From contig JASFXZ010000039.1 in assembly GCA_032209605.1 (NCBI GenBank), positions 3,472,001-3,536,000 on the forward strand: a stretch of 64,000 nt of DNA, in the 5' to 3' direction. Below the pieces are notes generated by a model. The model did not search any database. It saw nothing but the letters and a program-made list of their open reading frames with translations, and was not told the DNA's origin. Shown one piece after another: positions 25,193 through 38,000 of the stretch (the first letter of the stretch is position 1; each line of letters starts with the position of its first letter). The position numbers and the translations under genes were made by a program. Origin of the DNA: Mactromeris polynyma. Lineage: Eukaryota > Mollusca > Bivalvia > Venerida > Mactridae.

Positions 25193-25320
25193 GCCTGGGA
25201 GGCACAGTGGTTGAGGGACAGTACACTTGACTACTGATCTGAATATTGTGAGTTCGAGCACACCAGTTCAGCAAGCATACACGGCTTTCAATGCCTTTCA
25301 GCTGCCTTTTTGGCATTGGA
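25193..25320 (+). repeat. tRNA-like SINE head
   Basis: It has CACAGTGGTTGAGGGACAGT (A-box region) and GTGAGTTCGAGCACAC (B box) in the expected spacing of about 45 bases. The downstream TTTCAATGCCTTTCAGCTGC is unlike the other SINEs here. Confidence 0.5.
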
Positions 25321-27201
25321 TTGTCCCCCTTGAAAATGACCCAAAAATCGATATTGATATTCCAGCCCTACCAGGGAAACTATTTCCAAACGTACATTAA
25401 ACCGTTTTATCTTATTACTTGAATATTTTAACAGTTATAACATAATTCTATGATTTCCTCTCTTTTATTTAGTGTAAAAATATTTATTCTAACTAAGCAT
25501 CATCTAGTTTCCAGTTTGGGTTTAAAAGTTTCACCTTCTGTCACATTGAACATAAAACAAAAATCTCTAAAACTCCATTTCCAAAAGATTAGGGGCGAAT
25601 GAATCATATTTTCGAAAAGGTTTCAATATGAACTCAACAATCACTGAATTTGGTGCAATAATAGGTACGTAAAAGCAGGAGGTAGACAAAGGAGAGGTCA
25701 ATACATGTATACTGTTTGCTTGTATTTTTCGCGGTACTATCTAAATAATATAACGGAAGAAAAACTTACTTCTATTTTCTTTTGTGTTCAGTTAATTATT
25801 CCAAATCTTTTACAGTTAATAATGCTGATAATCCTTTCCGTAATTTTCCTATTATGCCATATTGTTTCAATGTAAGTATTGTTGTAAAAAAAACAAAATA
25901 TTGCGAAATGGGAATTAACGCGAAAATATCAGCAAACAGTAAATAAGTTGCAAGCACTTGTTTTACAATAAATGTAAAATTGATAAGTTTAAGCAAATAA
26001 CCTGACTAGGGCAACATGTCGCTGCAAGGGGTATCTACTTTTTAATGTGGAATAATGAAATGACTCTATGAAAGGATTTAAATAAGTACAGTCAATGAAA
26101 ACATCATGAAACAACCGCTGTGTGAGGTGGGCACTGTCAAATACAACACTACAGTGAGTTAGTGTATGACGCAATACACAAAAAATAATGTTTTGAAAAT
26201 CGGTAATAAGCGTAACAAACAGGTACTTGAACTTTTGGCAAACTAGGGGATCAACAACCCAATAAAAATACTATTGTTAACAAATTATTTAGTTCATATT
26301 ATTTCAAATACTAAATCACTGAAGCATATTACTCAATATACTTTTTGTATACAATATATATCTTTAATCATTGATCATACCATTTCTACTCTTTTCATAT
26401 GTATGAGTAACAGTAATAAAAGACATGGCTATACCCACTTTAAAACATCCCATCGTTAACATGTTCTCTATCATACCTTGATACAAACTATCAAATAAAT
26501 TATAAGTCAATAAATGGGTTTAAAAACAGACAAATTCATTTTCAAACTTAAAATGCAAGAAAAATAATAAAAAACAATACTTCGACTGGAATAATATCAA
26601 TGTTATATACATATATATATATAAGTTAATTTAATTAATTATCACATTGCCTTTACAGTAACAATTTACTAACAACAATTAACTAGAACAATTATATATC
26701 AATCAACAAACAGCAAAGCAATTCAAGAATCACAGTTTAACCAATTTCCAGGTGATTTCTGAATTCAGTAATTTCTATAATACAATGTAATTATCATCTG
26801 TCATCAAATCGAGGGTTCAGTGCAAGACTATCCCAACTCCTTTATATAAGTAGCTAGGATAGTCTTGCGCTTAACCCTCGAAATACAGTCACAACATTTA
26901 GATGTTGAATTAGACAACATAAGCGCAACATAAATCGCATTATTTAAACTGATTTACCATCAAGTCTGCAATCAACCATTCCATTACTACCCGGTAGGTA
27001 TTTTTCCTTCTGATGCAATTTCTTTTTCCCATTATCAAAGTCTATAATGACAATGCATAGTCATATTTAATGCATGAATGCATTTAATAGATGAAGCATT
27101 TAGTATTTACTCAAACAGCTAAGTAATCAAATCCATAAATTGCTTGTATCTCTGATAATGTCTCAAAAAGTAATAGAATAAATCATTTCTCAATGCAAGT
27201 A
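25321..27201. other. Intergenic DNA, one short foldback
   Basis: This is AT-rich and without a gene I can support. An (AT)n run lies near 26610-26625 and a foldback at 26810-26880, listed separately. Confidence 0.4.
26810..26880. repeat. Short foldback with 24-bp arms
   Basis: The arm CGAGGGTTCAGTGCAAGACT ATCC is answered by GGATAGTCTTGCGCTTAACC CTCG after a 23-base loop, with two mismatches. It would form a long hairpin as RNA. It is most likely a tiny MITE; a small-RNA precursor cannot be excluded. Confidence 0.8.
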
Positions 27202-27835
27202 CAGTTGACACTCATTGTGTCGACATCGGTAATATCAAGATTCCGGTTTAGTTGACATATTTGTAAAGTCCTGAATTCTGTTGCTGTATATTGTATAGGG
27301 AAAATGATTCATATGTCGACATCTCTTTGTCGACAATTTGGTTACGTTGACATTATTTCTCTGGCCCAAAGAGTGTTTTCACACCTTAATGTACTTGATT
27401 GAGTCGACATTCTTGCAATATGATTGAAAATGAAGAGATTAACACTTTTATCTCACCTGTCGTTGTCCAACATTGAATCTATTGACAGTTTGCAGAAACA
27501 AACATAGGTATAGATCTACACGGGTTTAAATCAAAATTATACCAATTATCATGAGTCAGTCAGCACTGATAATTTCAATTACTCTTCGTATATTACTGAA
27601 TATTGTTGAAACTTGGACACAAAACATGTACATATTTATTTAAATTATACCAATTGTCACAAGTCAGTTAGTTTTACAATACCAACAGCAAAACACGCTA
27701 ATAATAAGTTTGACAACACGGCCATAGGGAAAATGCATACCAACGAGATGGGTTAGATTGCCTGTACTTTGGAAATCAGATATGTTGACACTTTTTGTGA
27801 GGATCCTACGATGTCGACACAACGGGTTTCGACTG
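27202..27835. mobile_element. Non-autonomous DNA transposon, TA-flanked, 634 bp
   Basis: The left end is CAGTTGACACTCATTGTGTC GACATCG. The right end read inward is CAGTCGAAACCCGTTGTGTC GACATCG. TA lies at 27200-27201 and 27836-27837. Internal TGTCGACA repeats occur near 27315 and 27330. No transposase frame exists. The ends fit Tc1/mariner/pogo-type elements. Confidence 0.8.
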
Positions 27836-29742
27836 TACTACACTTATACACTGTACAGATTGCATTCAAGCGTTTAGTTGACCAAATCGTAAAACAGAAC
27901 ATAAAACCTAAAAGTTTAACATTGAAAGTTTACACATACACTGATTTTCTTGAATTGTCAAGCTCAAAAATTTCATATCACAATTGTATCTATCAAAATT
28001 TAATCTAAATAACAAGAAATACATGAGTTGTGTCATGTGACATTGAACATTTCAGTTTATGTAACCAATGGAGATGTGGCAGCTGCAGCAAATTGTGGGA
28101 TACAGATTTTCGATTCATAATAAATTGAGAAAAAATTGATGCAAGGAATGTCTACAAATTGTACAGACAATTAAGCCGTTACCAAAAGAGATCAAGTTGC
28201 TACTGAGAACACCACATACACAAGACTTGGTTCACATGCTAAAATATTTAATTTTACACAACACAACTCATTGTTGATAGGGTGCTAATAAATACATAAT
28301 AATATTTATTTCTATTACAATACAATAACAACATTATTACACAATTCTTCTATTGTTTACTACTGTACAAACTTTCAATGTAGACGAATATGTCCTTCGA
28401 AAGCTGTTAACTTTTAAGTTTTACAGAAAACATCAGAACACATGGAGGGTTTAACGCATAGAAATAATACAGCAGACGGACTAGTTTTGTGTCCATCTCT
28501 TGACATGTTTGGCCACACAGAGTCTTCAGACTGCACTGTATCACGGACATATAAACCATGGACTGGAAACGTCCTACTATGTGCATTTACATTTGTTTGA
28601 ACTCTCGCAACCGGCGAGATTTTCTTCCCAGATCAACCCCATGATAAAAAGTTTGCGACGACCAACATCTTGTTTCGGAATCGAGAGAAGTTGACATTTT
28701 GATTCGCCGTATTTGCATATTTAAATTTTGCACATTTAAATATTTCAATTTAGACAATTAAGAATTACAATTTCATGGACATTGAGGTGATATTCAACAG
28801 AGCCAGGAACAGACGGAATTGAACAGAGATTGCTGACTATTGCCTATCAATAAATTGGTGGAAATTCACAATACTTACTGAGTGGGCGCTAAGGATTGTG
28901 GGTAAATTATTTTTTGTTTGAATTTCACCAATATCAGCCTGTTTCAAATCCATGGTTTAAACGTCCGTGACAGTATTGGGCGAGTTTGTATTCTATTTCT
29001 TCATACTTCAATGCAATTATATGTTATATGACTTCTTCCTTTATCTTCATTGTGACTATGGACCGAAATCAGTGAGTTAATCCCATGACACAAACGCCTA
29101 CTGTATATCAGAGAAATCACAAATAATGTATATATACACAAGAATACTCATTTAGCCATACAGCAGGAATCACCCGCCATAATGTCTATGTAACCAATAC
29201 GCCATAATGTCTATGTAACCAATACTTATTGCAAAACAACATTTTACATTTTATATTAGCAACAACAATAAACTCCAAAACTAAAAATAGCCACAGTAAT
29301 AAAAATCATAATACAATCAGACAGTGTTGTTAAGGATTGCTTCAGTACAATGAAGCTGGCAATAATAGGAACCCTGGAGAGATCATACTTGGAACTCAAA
29401 TTGTATACATGTGAACCTTTTCAGAATGCAAATCGGGAGATTGCACCCCGAAAAGCGGGAGACTGAGACTCAAAGTGGGAGATTTTTCTTGAGTGGCCTG
29501 TCACTTCCGGGAGCCTACCACGGAAACCAAGAGAGTTCACATGTATGAAATTGACATTCTGAGATACACTTAAATAGTACCATGTGTTCTACATACCCAT
29601 TATATCCAAAATGGTTGATTAAGTTACATAAAGACTTTAGCCAAAACAACTAAAATATTATACCAATCTTATCCAAACCTATGCTGGTTGGAATGAACCA
29701 TTTAAACAATGCTTCATAATAGATGAAATTCAAAATATTTTA

Positions 29743-29905
29743 CCAGCGGTACAAACAAAATCATATTGTAGATCTATTGAAGTTCAGTCAGACATTAAAT
29801 CTTGTCTTTGTTTTTATTGAGATTCGAGCATGATGTTAACCATATAATGTTGTTTGTACTGCAGGATTAAAGGGAATAACCCATATTTATACCAATCCAG
29901 AGTAT
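29743..29905. repeat. Dispersed repeat, copy 1 of a pair
   Basis: GCGGTACAAACAAAATCATA, GTCTTTGTTTTTATTGAGAT and AACCCATATTTATACCA match 42978-43145 in order and spacing. Inverted GGTACAAACAAAAT and TTGTTTGTAC blocks inside suggest a foldback element. Confidence 0.65.
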
Positions 29906-30526
29906 ATCTACTGTTAAGGTCTTTAGTTGATGTAAATTTTATTTCCATTCCAACAATATCCAGCAACATTGCAACAGAACAATCCATGTGAAAAATGTAA
30001 AAATATTGTACAGATTGATATATGTTACATAATTTTGGCATAACTTTGCATAATACATTTACATACAGTTGAATGTGGAATCAATTAACTGCAATAATAT
30101 TCCAGTCCAGCCTAAAACAGGAAATACTGAAGAGCTTTCAAGAATACCTCACATTAAAACTCTCTGGACAAATCTATATTGAAACCAGAATAATCACTGC
30201 ACATTTATTATGTCATATTTTTATCTTATTTTATTCCTCGATAACATTTTCATAATCCCAAACTGGATATCATAAGCAACTTGAACCACAATAAAAAATA
30301 CTGAATTTTAAATTAAAAATATATGTCCATCATTTATTTATTTCTATATACATGCATGTTATTTTACTCAATCAATGACATTGCTATTTTGCTCAATTAA
30401 AAATATACCCATCAAATTGTTTCTTCTAAAACAACAATTGTCCTAAAACAAATTTCATTTCTAGCTCTTTGCAGTTTATATTTGACATACCTCTTAATCT
30501 CACCATAACCATGAAAGTTTCAAATT

Positions 30527-30532
30527 TTTATT
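30527..30532 (-). promoter_or_regulatory. Candidate polyadenylation signal for the TRPV gene
   Basis: A minus-strand AATAAA lies about 365 bases after the stop codon at 30896-30898. Other AATAAA hexamers occur further left (for example near 30333), so the used site is uncertain. Confidence 0.3.
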
Positions 30533-30895
30533 TTATAATACAGAAAACTTAATATGAGATTATGTAATTAAATATTCTTAATTGATCAACTTGTGTAATG
30601 GTGCAAAGCATGAATGCTTGCATTCAAAGTGAATAACATTTCTACAGCAGTATTTGACACTAGAAAGACAATTCAATGGTTTAAAAATCATGACATCCCC
30701 AAACTTAACATATGTATTTATATCAATCATAATATACAATAGTTGCAAACTCAAAACAATTCATACAAATTGCAAAATCTTGTAACTATCACAACTATCC
30801 ATATTTTTAACTATGTATACATAGGTTGCATATTCAATAAAAAAAGTTCCAAAGACAAACAACAATGAATCCCTGTCACATTCGTCCAATTATTC

Positions 30896-32065
30896 TCATA
30901 ATTCACTTTCATCAAATGGTGCATCCGAATCAGCTAACAATAGTTCCTCTGATGTAGGACTTTTCATTCTTTGATACTTCTTTTGTTTTCTTTCACTACT
31001 TTTGCTTCGATCTCCCTGTTTAGCACTGTCTGTGCTCCTATCTCTGTCTTTAGCACTGTTTCTTTCCCTCTTTTTACCACTGTCTGCACTTTTGTCTCTC
31101 TTTTTAGCACTACCGGTATCTGGCCTATCAAGTTCTTTACCATCATCCTTACTTTGATCTTTGTCTCCTTTCTCTTTCTTTTCCTTTTTTCGTTTCTTAT
31201 TTCTGTGATGTCTATGAGAAGGGGAACCAGTTTCACTTTTGCTGGGGGATGAATCCCGGCTATCTCCAATTATTTCGTCAGCCCATTGATCATACATTGC
31301 CCCAGAATCTGCACTTCCTACACGATCATTTTTTACAGCATTAAGGCTATCTTTAGATGGACTACTTTTAGCTTTTTCTGGTGCACCCTGGGATATATCA
31401 CTGACAAATCTGCTGTCTGCAGTCACAACAAAATGATTTAGATCTAATTTTATACTACTTGCAGTTCTTCTAGTATCTAGCATTGAACTTTTCAAATCAG
31501 AACTTGATGACTGTCTGCTTTGATGAAACTTTGTAAGAGTCAAGCTCAGATCATCTCCGTCATTTACGAACGCTGAATCAACACCGTCACTATCCCGTGA
31601 ATCAAGTGGTAACGGCGTAATACGATTGCTAGAAAATTGTTTATGATAGGCTTTCGGACTAGTTTTGGGGGTTCCATTTGGCATTTTCACAACTCTTCGA
31701 ATAGTTCGAGTTGTATGAGCATTACCATTGGGAATTTGTGTATGCTCCTCAGTTGGGGACCTCTTATCTGGTGTGTGATGTTCACCAATGTTATTGGTCA
31801 GGCCAGATGACTTAACACCTCGACCTAATGTTTTTTCTATAGAATTAGGGTCACTAGTAAAGGCTTGACCTTTGGTAAGGTCAATGTCCTGCACCCAAGT
31901 TAACTTTTCAGTAATGTTTGTGAATTTTTTATCTTCATCAGAATCTGAATTATCTCCTCCGGTACTTTTCCTTGGTTTCCTGGCAACCTTTTGTAACTTC
32001 AAAGGTCCAGTTTTTCCTTTCTTCTTCTGATCCTTCAGTTGAAATATAATCTCACGACCGAGTTT
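30896..32065 (-). CDS. TRPV last exon: long charged C-terminal tail
   Basis: The acceptor GTATTTCAG|AAACTC starts 389 codons that end DAPFDESEL and TGA at 30898-30896. The start [16 protein letters not shown] is basic. The middle is Ser/Thr/Asp rich with many S-P and R-x-x-S sites (possible phosphorylation). Around residues 280-370 it is dominated by Lys/Arg/Asp/Ser in loose repeats ([29 protein letters not shown]). It is predicted disordered and has no known domain. The overlapping 101- and 93-residue frames in this stretch are shadows of low-complexity coding DNA. Confidence 0.88.
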   Translation of the reverse strand, partial: KLGREIIFQLKDQKKKGKTGPLKLQKVARKPRKSTGGDNSDSDEDKKFTNITEKLTWVQDIDLTKGQAFTSDPNSIEKTLGRGVKSSGLTNNIGEHHTPDKRSPTEEHTQIPNGNAHTTRTIRRVVKMPNGTPKTSPKAYHKQFSSNRITPLPLDSRDSDGVDSAFVNDGDDLSLTLTKFHQSRQSSSSDLKSSMLDTRRTASSIKLDLNHFVVTADSRFVSDISQGAPEKAKSSPSKDSLNAVKNDRVGSADSGAMYDQWADEIIGDSRDSSPSKSETGSPSHRHHRNKKRKKEKKEKGDKDQSKDDGKELDRPDTGSAKKRDKSADSGKKRERNSAKDRDRSTDSAKQGDRSKSSERKQKKYQRMKSPTSEELLLADSDAPFDESEL

Positions 32066-35000
32066 CTGAAATACAGAATATATCAATTTTGATACAGAGC
32101 ATGTTTTATACAGGCAGTAGCACCAACATTTACATGAATTGTATCAAGTTTGATCATCCTTCACTTCCTAATAAAAAGAAAGACAATTACAGAACTTGTA
32201 TAAAGTTGACTTCAATATAATTTAAGCTTTTGCTGAATCAGCTAGATTTAATCTATTGAATAAGCATCCAAAATTCTTAACTAAATACAAAGCTAATTTT
32301 GTATTTGAAATAAGAAAAATAAACTTGGATTTGTGCTAATACCAGTAATTGTGGGTAGTAAACATCTTTCTACAATAGGAAGACATTGTGGATGAGGGGC
32401 TAACTCCTGACCCAAAGGTCATGGGTTTGAGCCTTGCTATGAGCAGAATCTGATCACAAATTCCACAACAAAATTAGGTGTGAGTGCCAGTTTAGATAAC
32501 TCAGGAAGCAGTCACTGAGATTGATTATTGCAAGTTGTGAGAACTTGTTTCTCAGTCAATGTAAAATAAACAAGTTTAAAACTAATAACATAAGATATAA
32601 TATGCAATACAATATCAAAATTTAGACATTTTTTATTATCTGCCTTCTTTAACAAAAAAAGCCGCAATTTTCTGTATGATGTCTTTACCTACATTTTCAT
32701 TGCCATTATACATGGTATATACTATGTAATACACATTTTTTATTTTAAAGGCAGTACTTTTACAATCCTACATTTGATGAATACGACTATTTCTTCACCA
32801 TATTAGAGTTCAAACACATAAATGCCAATCAAATGGCAAATATTTAAACATGAGTATTAAAGTTATTAACAGTTGTAAAACTGTTTATCCGATAAATGAA
32901 CAGTATTCACACTATATACTTCAACAAAATAGTAATAGCAATTCAAGTACTGGTAAGTGCTATCAGATTTGACATACTAAGGATCTATTTTAAATGTTTT
33001 AAAGCAGTAAACTAAACTGATGGTTCACATAAACATTTCAGTACCCAACTAGCATTTAAATCAAATGCATAAGGCAAGAAGACTAAACAGTGGTAGAGTA
33101 TTGTTACCATAACAGTACTTGTCAATTAAACTTCAATTAAAATATGTCATTAACTGCAATATAGTGCACTTGTGAACTGTATGGTCAAACACATAGTACA
33201 GTACAACCTTACTTAAAAACCACCTCAATATTAAGACCACATTAAAATTAAGAACACAATTTTTAAGACTATTTTCACTGTTCTGCTCATGATTCAACCT
33301 CAATATTAAGACCACCTCAATATTAAGACCAATTTTCAAGGGTCTCAAGGGTGTCTTAATTTTGATGTTTTACTTTATATAAGTATAGGTTTCCGCATAT
33401 TCACGGTGATTCTTCATGTTTATTTCTTCTGTGAGTGTTTCAGTTGCTTGGATTACTTAAAATTGTTCTGGATATGTTTTGAGGGTCCCAAAGGTGGTCT
33501 TATAATTGAGGTTTTACTGTACATTTTAAAATATATTATTTGTTCACATAATTATGGGTTAATTGTATCGTACTGTGTAAGACAAGACCAAGACAAGAAT
33601 CATTGGAGACAATGGACCTACAATTATGATAACAGTTGTTAGTAATCATAGGCCCATCACAGCAATTCATTGACCAATTAATACATGACTGGTGCTTGAT
33701 TTTGATAAATGATTTTTGTGTAATAATAATAATTATGTACATTTTGTATTCCATCACTATTTCGGCACTTTGAGCAGACATCAAAGTTTAACACCATCTG
33801 AAAAATGCTATCAATAGCCTTTGAGACTAATCAATGTGAATAATTACGTTTTAACTATTCATATTGACATCTGCCCTAAACAGCAGATACAGGGGTCTTA
33901 TTCACAAATATCATTAGACTGAAACTAAGACTTATGCATTAAAATGTTGAATATTCATTTTACACCTAGGTTGTTATAATAGAATATTTTTCTATAAACT
34001 TGGCAAAAGTGTGGAGTGTACAACACATATTACACTGACAAAATTTCGTCTGTTGAACAAAAAAAGGCTGGTAGATATAACTTTTGCAAATTTACAACCT
34101 AAGTCAGAGTTTCAATCTTTAAATGTTTGTGAATAAGGCCCAAGGAGTCATTTAATTGCCCAATAAGACAAATGGCTTTTTTCTCCATGTGATTATTATT
34201 ACCTTCCAATTTCCAACAGCAAGTTTTCTTTGACGAGCTTTTGTTTTTGGTGAAGTTTTGATCACCACTAGGGCTCGAATCTCCACTTCCTCGCCATTTT
34301 TTCCCGTCGGACCGGCCATTTTGACAGAGTACTCTCGATGCCAATGTTGTAACTGACCTCTTGTAAATCCACGTTCCAAAACAACTACAATCTTTGCCCA
34401 CTGGAAAACAGATAGTAAACATTAGCCACACAGATCAATTTATGCAATGTAAATAGTTCAATATGAGAGCTGCTACCGGATTTACAACCTCTTCTGTAGG
34501 TGACGTCATTTTGAAAAAAACGCAACATGCGAAGTCATTATTTGCAAGCCAGAATCAGTATGTACTTCATATGGTCACTTCGTTTTCATATTGCCATATG
34601 GGGCAAATATCGCTTATTGCCAGTACATGGTGATGTCACATGTGACGTTTTCTAGAAATAACGTCACTTAAAGAAGAGGTTGGAAATCGTACAGCGGCGC
34701 TCGTATATTTGTATGACCTAATATCTGAACAATCCTTGTTTATAAGTCAGTGAACAGAGTGCTAAAAAAATGAGAAGGAAATTATGCTTACTTAGGACAC
34801 ACCATCTTAGTGATTCAAATGAATCAAACATAATTCAACAGTTAACAAACTGATGTAATTTGGATTAAAATTCTAGCTATGGTACAGTAAAATTCCTCTT
34901 TATAAACAGCAGCATGTCCAGTGAAGAAAGGCAAACTGGTGATTTATTTTCCATCGATTGTGAAATAGGTTCTTACAGCTTATACTAATCACTCTCAATG

Positions 35001-38000
35001 ACTGCTTCCTGGCTACAAACCAGTACTCGCACCAAATTAAGGGAGTGTGAAGCTCATGATCAAACCCAGCTCATAGCAGGCCTTTGAACTCACGACCTTT
35101 GGATCAGGAGTCAGGCACTCTACCCCTCAACCACTGCGCATCCCTGACTGGTGTTTCTGCATATAAGGACTCATTTCACTTTCACCCCTCAATGTATGTT
35201 TAATATTCTAAAATAATCTGGAGCAGCAGGGACCATAATATAACAAGAGAATTAGAAACAAGTCTCCGGACCCTGACTCTAGATGGACACTTAAAGTCAA
35301 CGGTTAAATGTACCAATACAGTAACACCTCAATAATAAGACCTCCCTTGGGACCCTTAAAAACTGGTCTTCTTATTGAGGTGGTCTTAATATTGAGGTTG
35401 GATAGAGTAAAACAGTGAAAATGGACTTGCAAATTGTGTTCTTAATTTTGAGTTTGTCTTATTATTGAGGTGGTCTGTAAGTGAGGTTTTGCTTTATTTA
35501 AAATTCATGAACATGAGCTTGTAACACTTTGCATATGTTTCCTGACTTAATCAACAGCGTAATATCAAAGTTACAAATATATTGCAACATCATGCAGCAT
35601 GAAAGAAATGTTCAATATTCTAAGCTTCCTTATTGTTATGTGCGGTTGTAATGTTTGCAATACATGTATAAGAGTTCAAGATACCATCTACAAATATTCA
35701 CTTCAAACATAATTATGAGAACAAATAGTGTATGTTCCAGAGCAATGGTTTTGTGATATTGGAATATCAGCCAATCGGTGATTTTATGATCTGTCATTTT
35801 ATTGCTCAATGTCACGATTTTCACACAGTTGAGTGGAGAAAACATAATGATTACATGCTTCAACACTGCTATTTTCATGGTCTAAATACACAACTAATGC
35901 TGAATCATTTATCTTGTGATATATCTTCTTATCACCTGGGACAACATCAAAAACATCAATAAATGATCTTGTAGTATTTAAGTATTAACTTTACAAGCAA
36001 AAATAACAGCTCTATGTCCAAAAACAGGTTACATTATTGAATCACGTTCACTTCGGAAACAACTCAAATTGAAGACACAGTTGTCTTCACACACTACAGT
36101 AAACCAATGATAATCTGGTATTTGTAAATATTATTAACAGATTTTGGATATGTCAATACAAACTTAAGGTTAATGTGTTCAAGGTTTCATAAAAGCAAAT
36201 ATGCATCGATATAAATAAAATATTTACTATCCTTTTCAGAAGCAAAAGCACAGTGCAATGGTTAACTACATTTGTATGTTTCTTTACAAACTATCCCTTA
36301 TCATCATGATAACTCAGTGGTCGCTTGAAACACATTTAAAGTGTTATTTAGTTTGTGCAAATGTTTGTTTCATCGGGTTTAACGCCGTTTCTCAACGATA
36401 TTTCAGTTATATACGGCGGCCGGTTCACCTAACCAGTTTTTCCTGGACTGAAGTTCTAACCAGTACTAACTTACCCTTCCACAAGGAGCCGGCAACTTCT
36501 CCACATGTGGAGGAAAATCGACATTTTTGTCAAATTTTCATGGAAGGGTATGACCTGCTGCGAACGGGAATCGAACCCGGATCGCCGGGTTACAAGTCCA
36601 ACACACTAACCACTGGACCACGGCCGCGGCTTTGTGCAAATGAACTTGACTGGTCTGTTTGAGTGGGCATCACAACATCGCTGGGAAAGGTACCTACAGA
36701 AATTGTTTTACGGGTTGGATACATTACTGGCTAACAGGTCATTCAGTCATGAACATTGCTAAACTTTTCGGACAATTGTAATCAGTTTCCTTTATAGTTC
36801 AAGTTTTACCCCTTGGAGTTCAAATGAGGAACTCATCTACATACTAGGTAAATCATAATGTAACAAAATAGTTTGATGTCCTTGTCAGTGATGTTATTGT
36901 ACTTATAAATTCAACACAAACCATTTTATATACCAAATATTCCCTAATAAACACACCTGGGCATTACATTTTGAGATGGGGGGGGGGAGTGGCGTTTGAC
37001 ATTCTACAGTAACAGTTAATGTTTTTATTGGCGGAACATTCCTTTTTAGGGGCATTTATAAAGGAATATTTGGTATTTTTATTAATTCATTTATTTCATG
37101 TTTAATGTTTACATTATATTACATTAAATTCCAGAATCGAAATTATTCATCAAAGTCTTTCAAAAGCACAAAAGTTTACTTTTTGTTAACAAAACAATTT
37201 GCTGAAGTTATATTATACTGACATTATTGAGTACTTCATCTCATCAAGCGAGTACGCAACTTTCAAATATACACATGCATACCCTATCCCTACTTTAAGA
37301 ACAAATATAACTGACCGTAATTTAAAAGGTTTTATCTGATCAGTACTTGTTAGTACCTTCGACAGATATATACCAAATGGAAGAACAGACTATAGCAAAG
37401 TAATGGACATTGAAATGTGTGTTTTTCAAAGAATGAGTGTTTGCACACCTATGATAAAAGGTTACATGTATTCTCATTATGAAACAAGACACTCAGTTTA
37501 TACTTCACATTCTCATATACATTAATATCCAACATTACATACTTTTCAAGGCATATTACCTTTTACATAAACAAGGAAAATTCATTCAAAACTGCTAACC
37601 TGTTTATTGGGCAATTAAGCTGTATTCATGAAATAAACTCTCATCGACTTCTGTGAATTTATATAAATGCTTCAAGTTTAAATTTGCATAGTGGAGAATT
37701 AAATTTGCACATATCTAGTACACATAATTCAATGATGTATCTGGTCCATCTGAACGTAAAATATTTGCAAGGGCTTCATACAATTTTGTATTAACAGTGA
37801 CTTAAATATCTTACTACGCACAACTGCAATGTATTACCAATTCGAAGTATCTTGTTTTATTATGATACGCGCAGTCAAAACTTGTAAAAACCCTGTTTGT
37901 TAAAAAACTGTAATCTTTTTAATTTAAACTTATTACAAACTTCTATTTTGACAAATACCGAGGACAACATTATTAGTGTATATCTGACACTGCAGCATAT

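Larger units (their letters stand above)
27836..30895. other. Region 3' of the TRPV gene, partly its 3' UTR
   Basis: The 3' UTR of the minus-strand channel gene should occupy the right part. A dispersed repeat sits at 29743-29905. A segment at about 29400-29530 (CGGGAGATTGCACCCCG, GGGAGACTGAGACTC) looks like an old repeat. No protein-coding gene is supported. Confidence 0.4.

Noticed and set aside
30964..31269. Alternate frames of about 100 residues over the TRPV tail
   Set aside because: These are shadows of low-complexity coding sequence; the frame with the splice acceptor and the stop at 30896 is the supported one.
36258..36662. 134-residue plus-strand frame
   Set aside because: It crosses a SINE and its target-site duplications; antisense to the SINE head.
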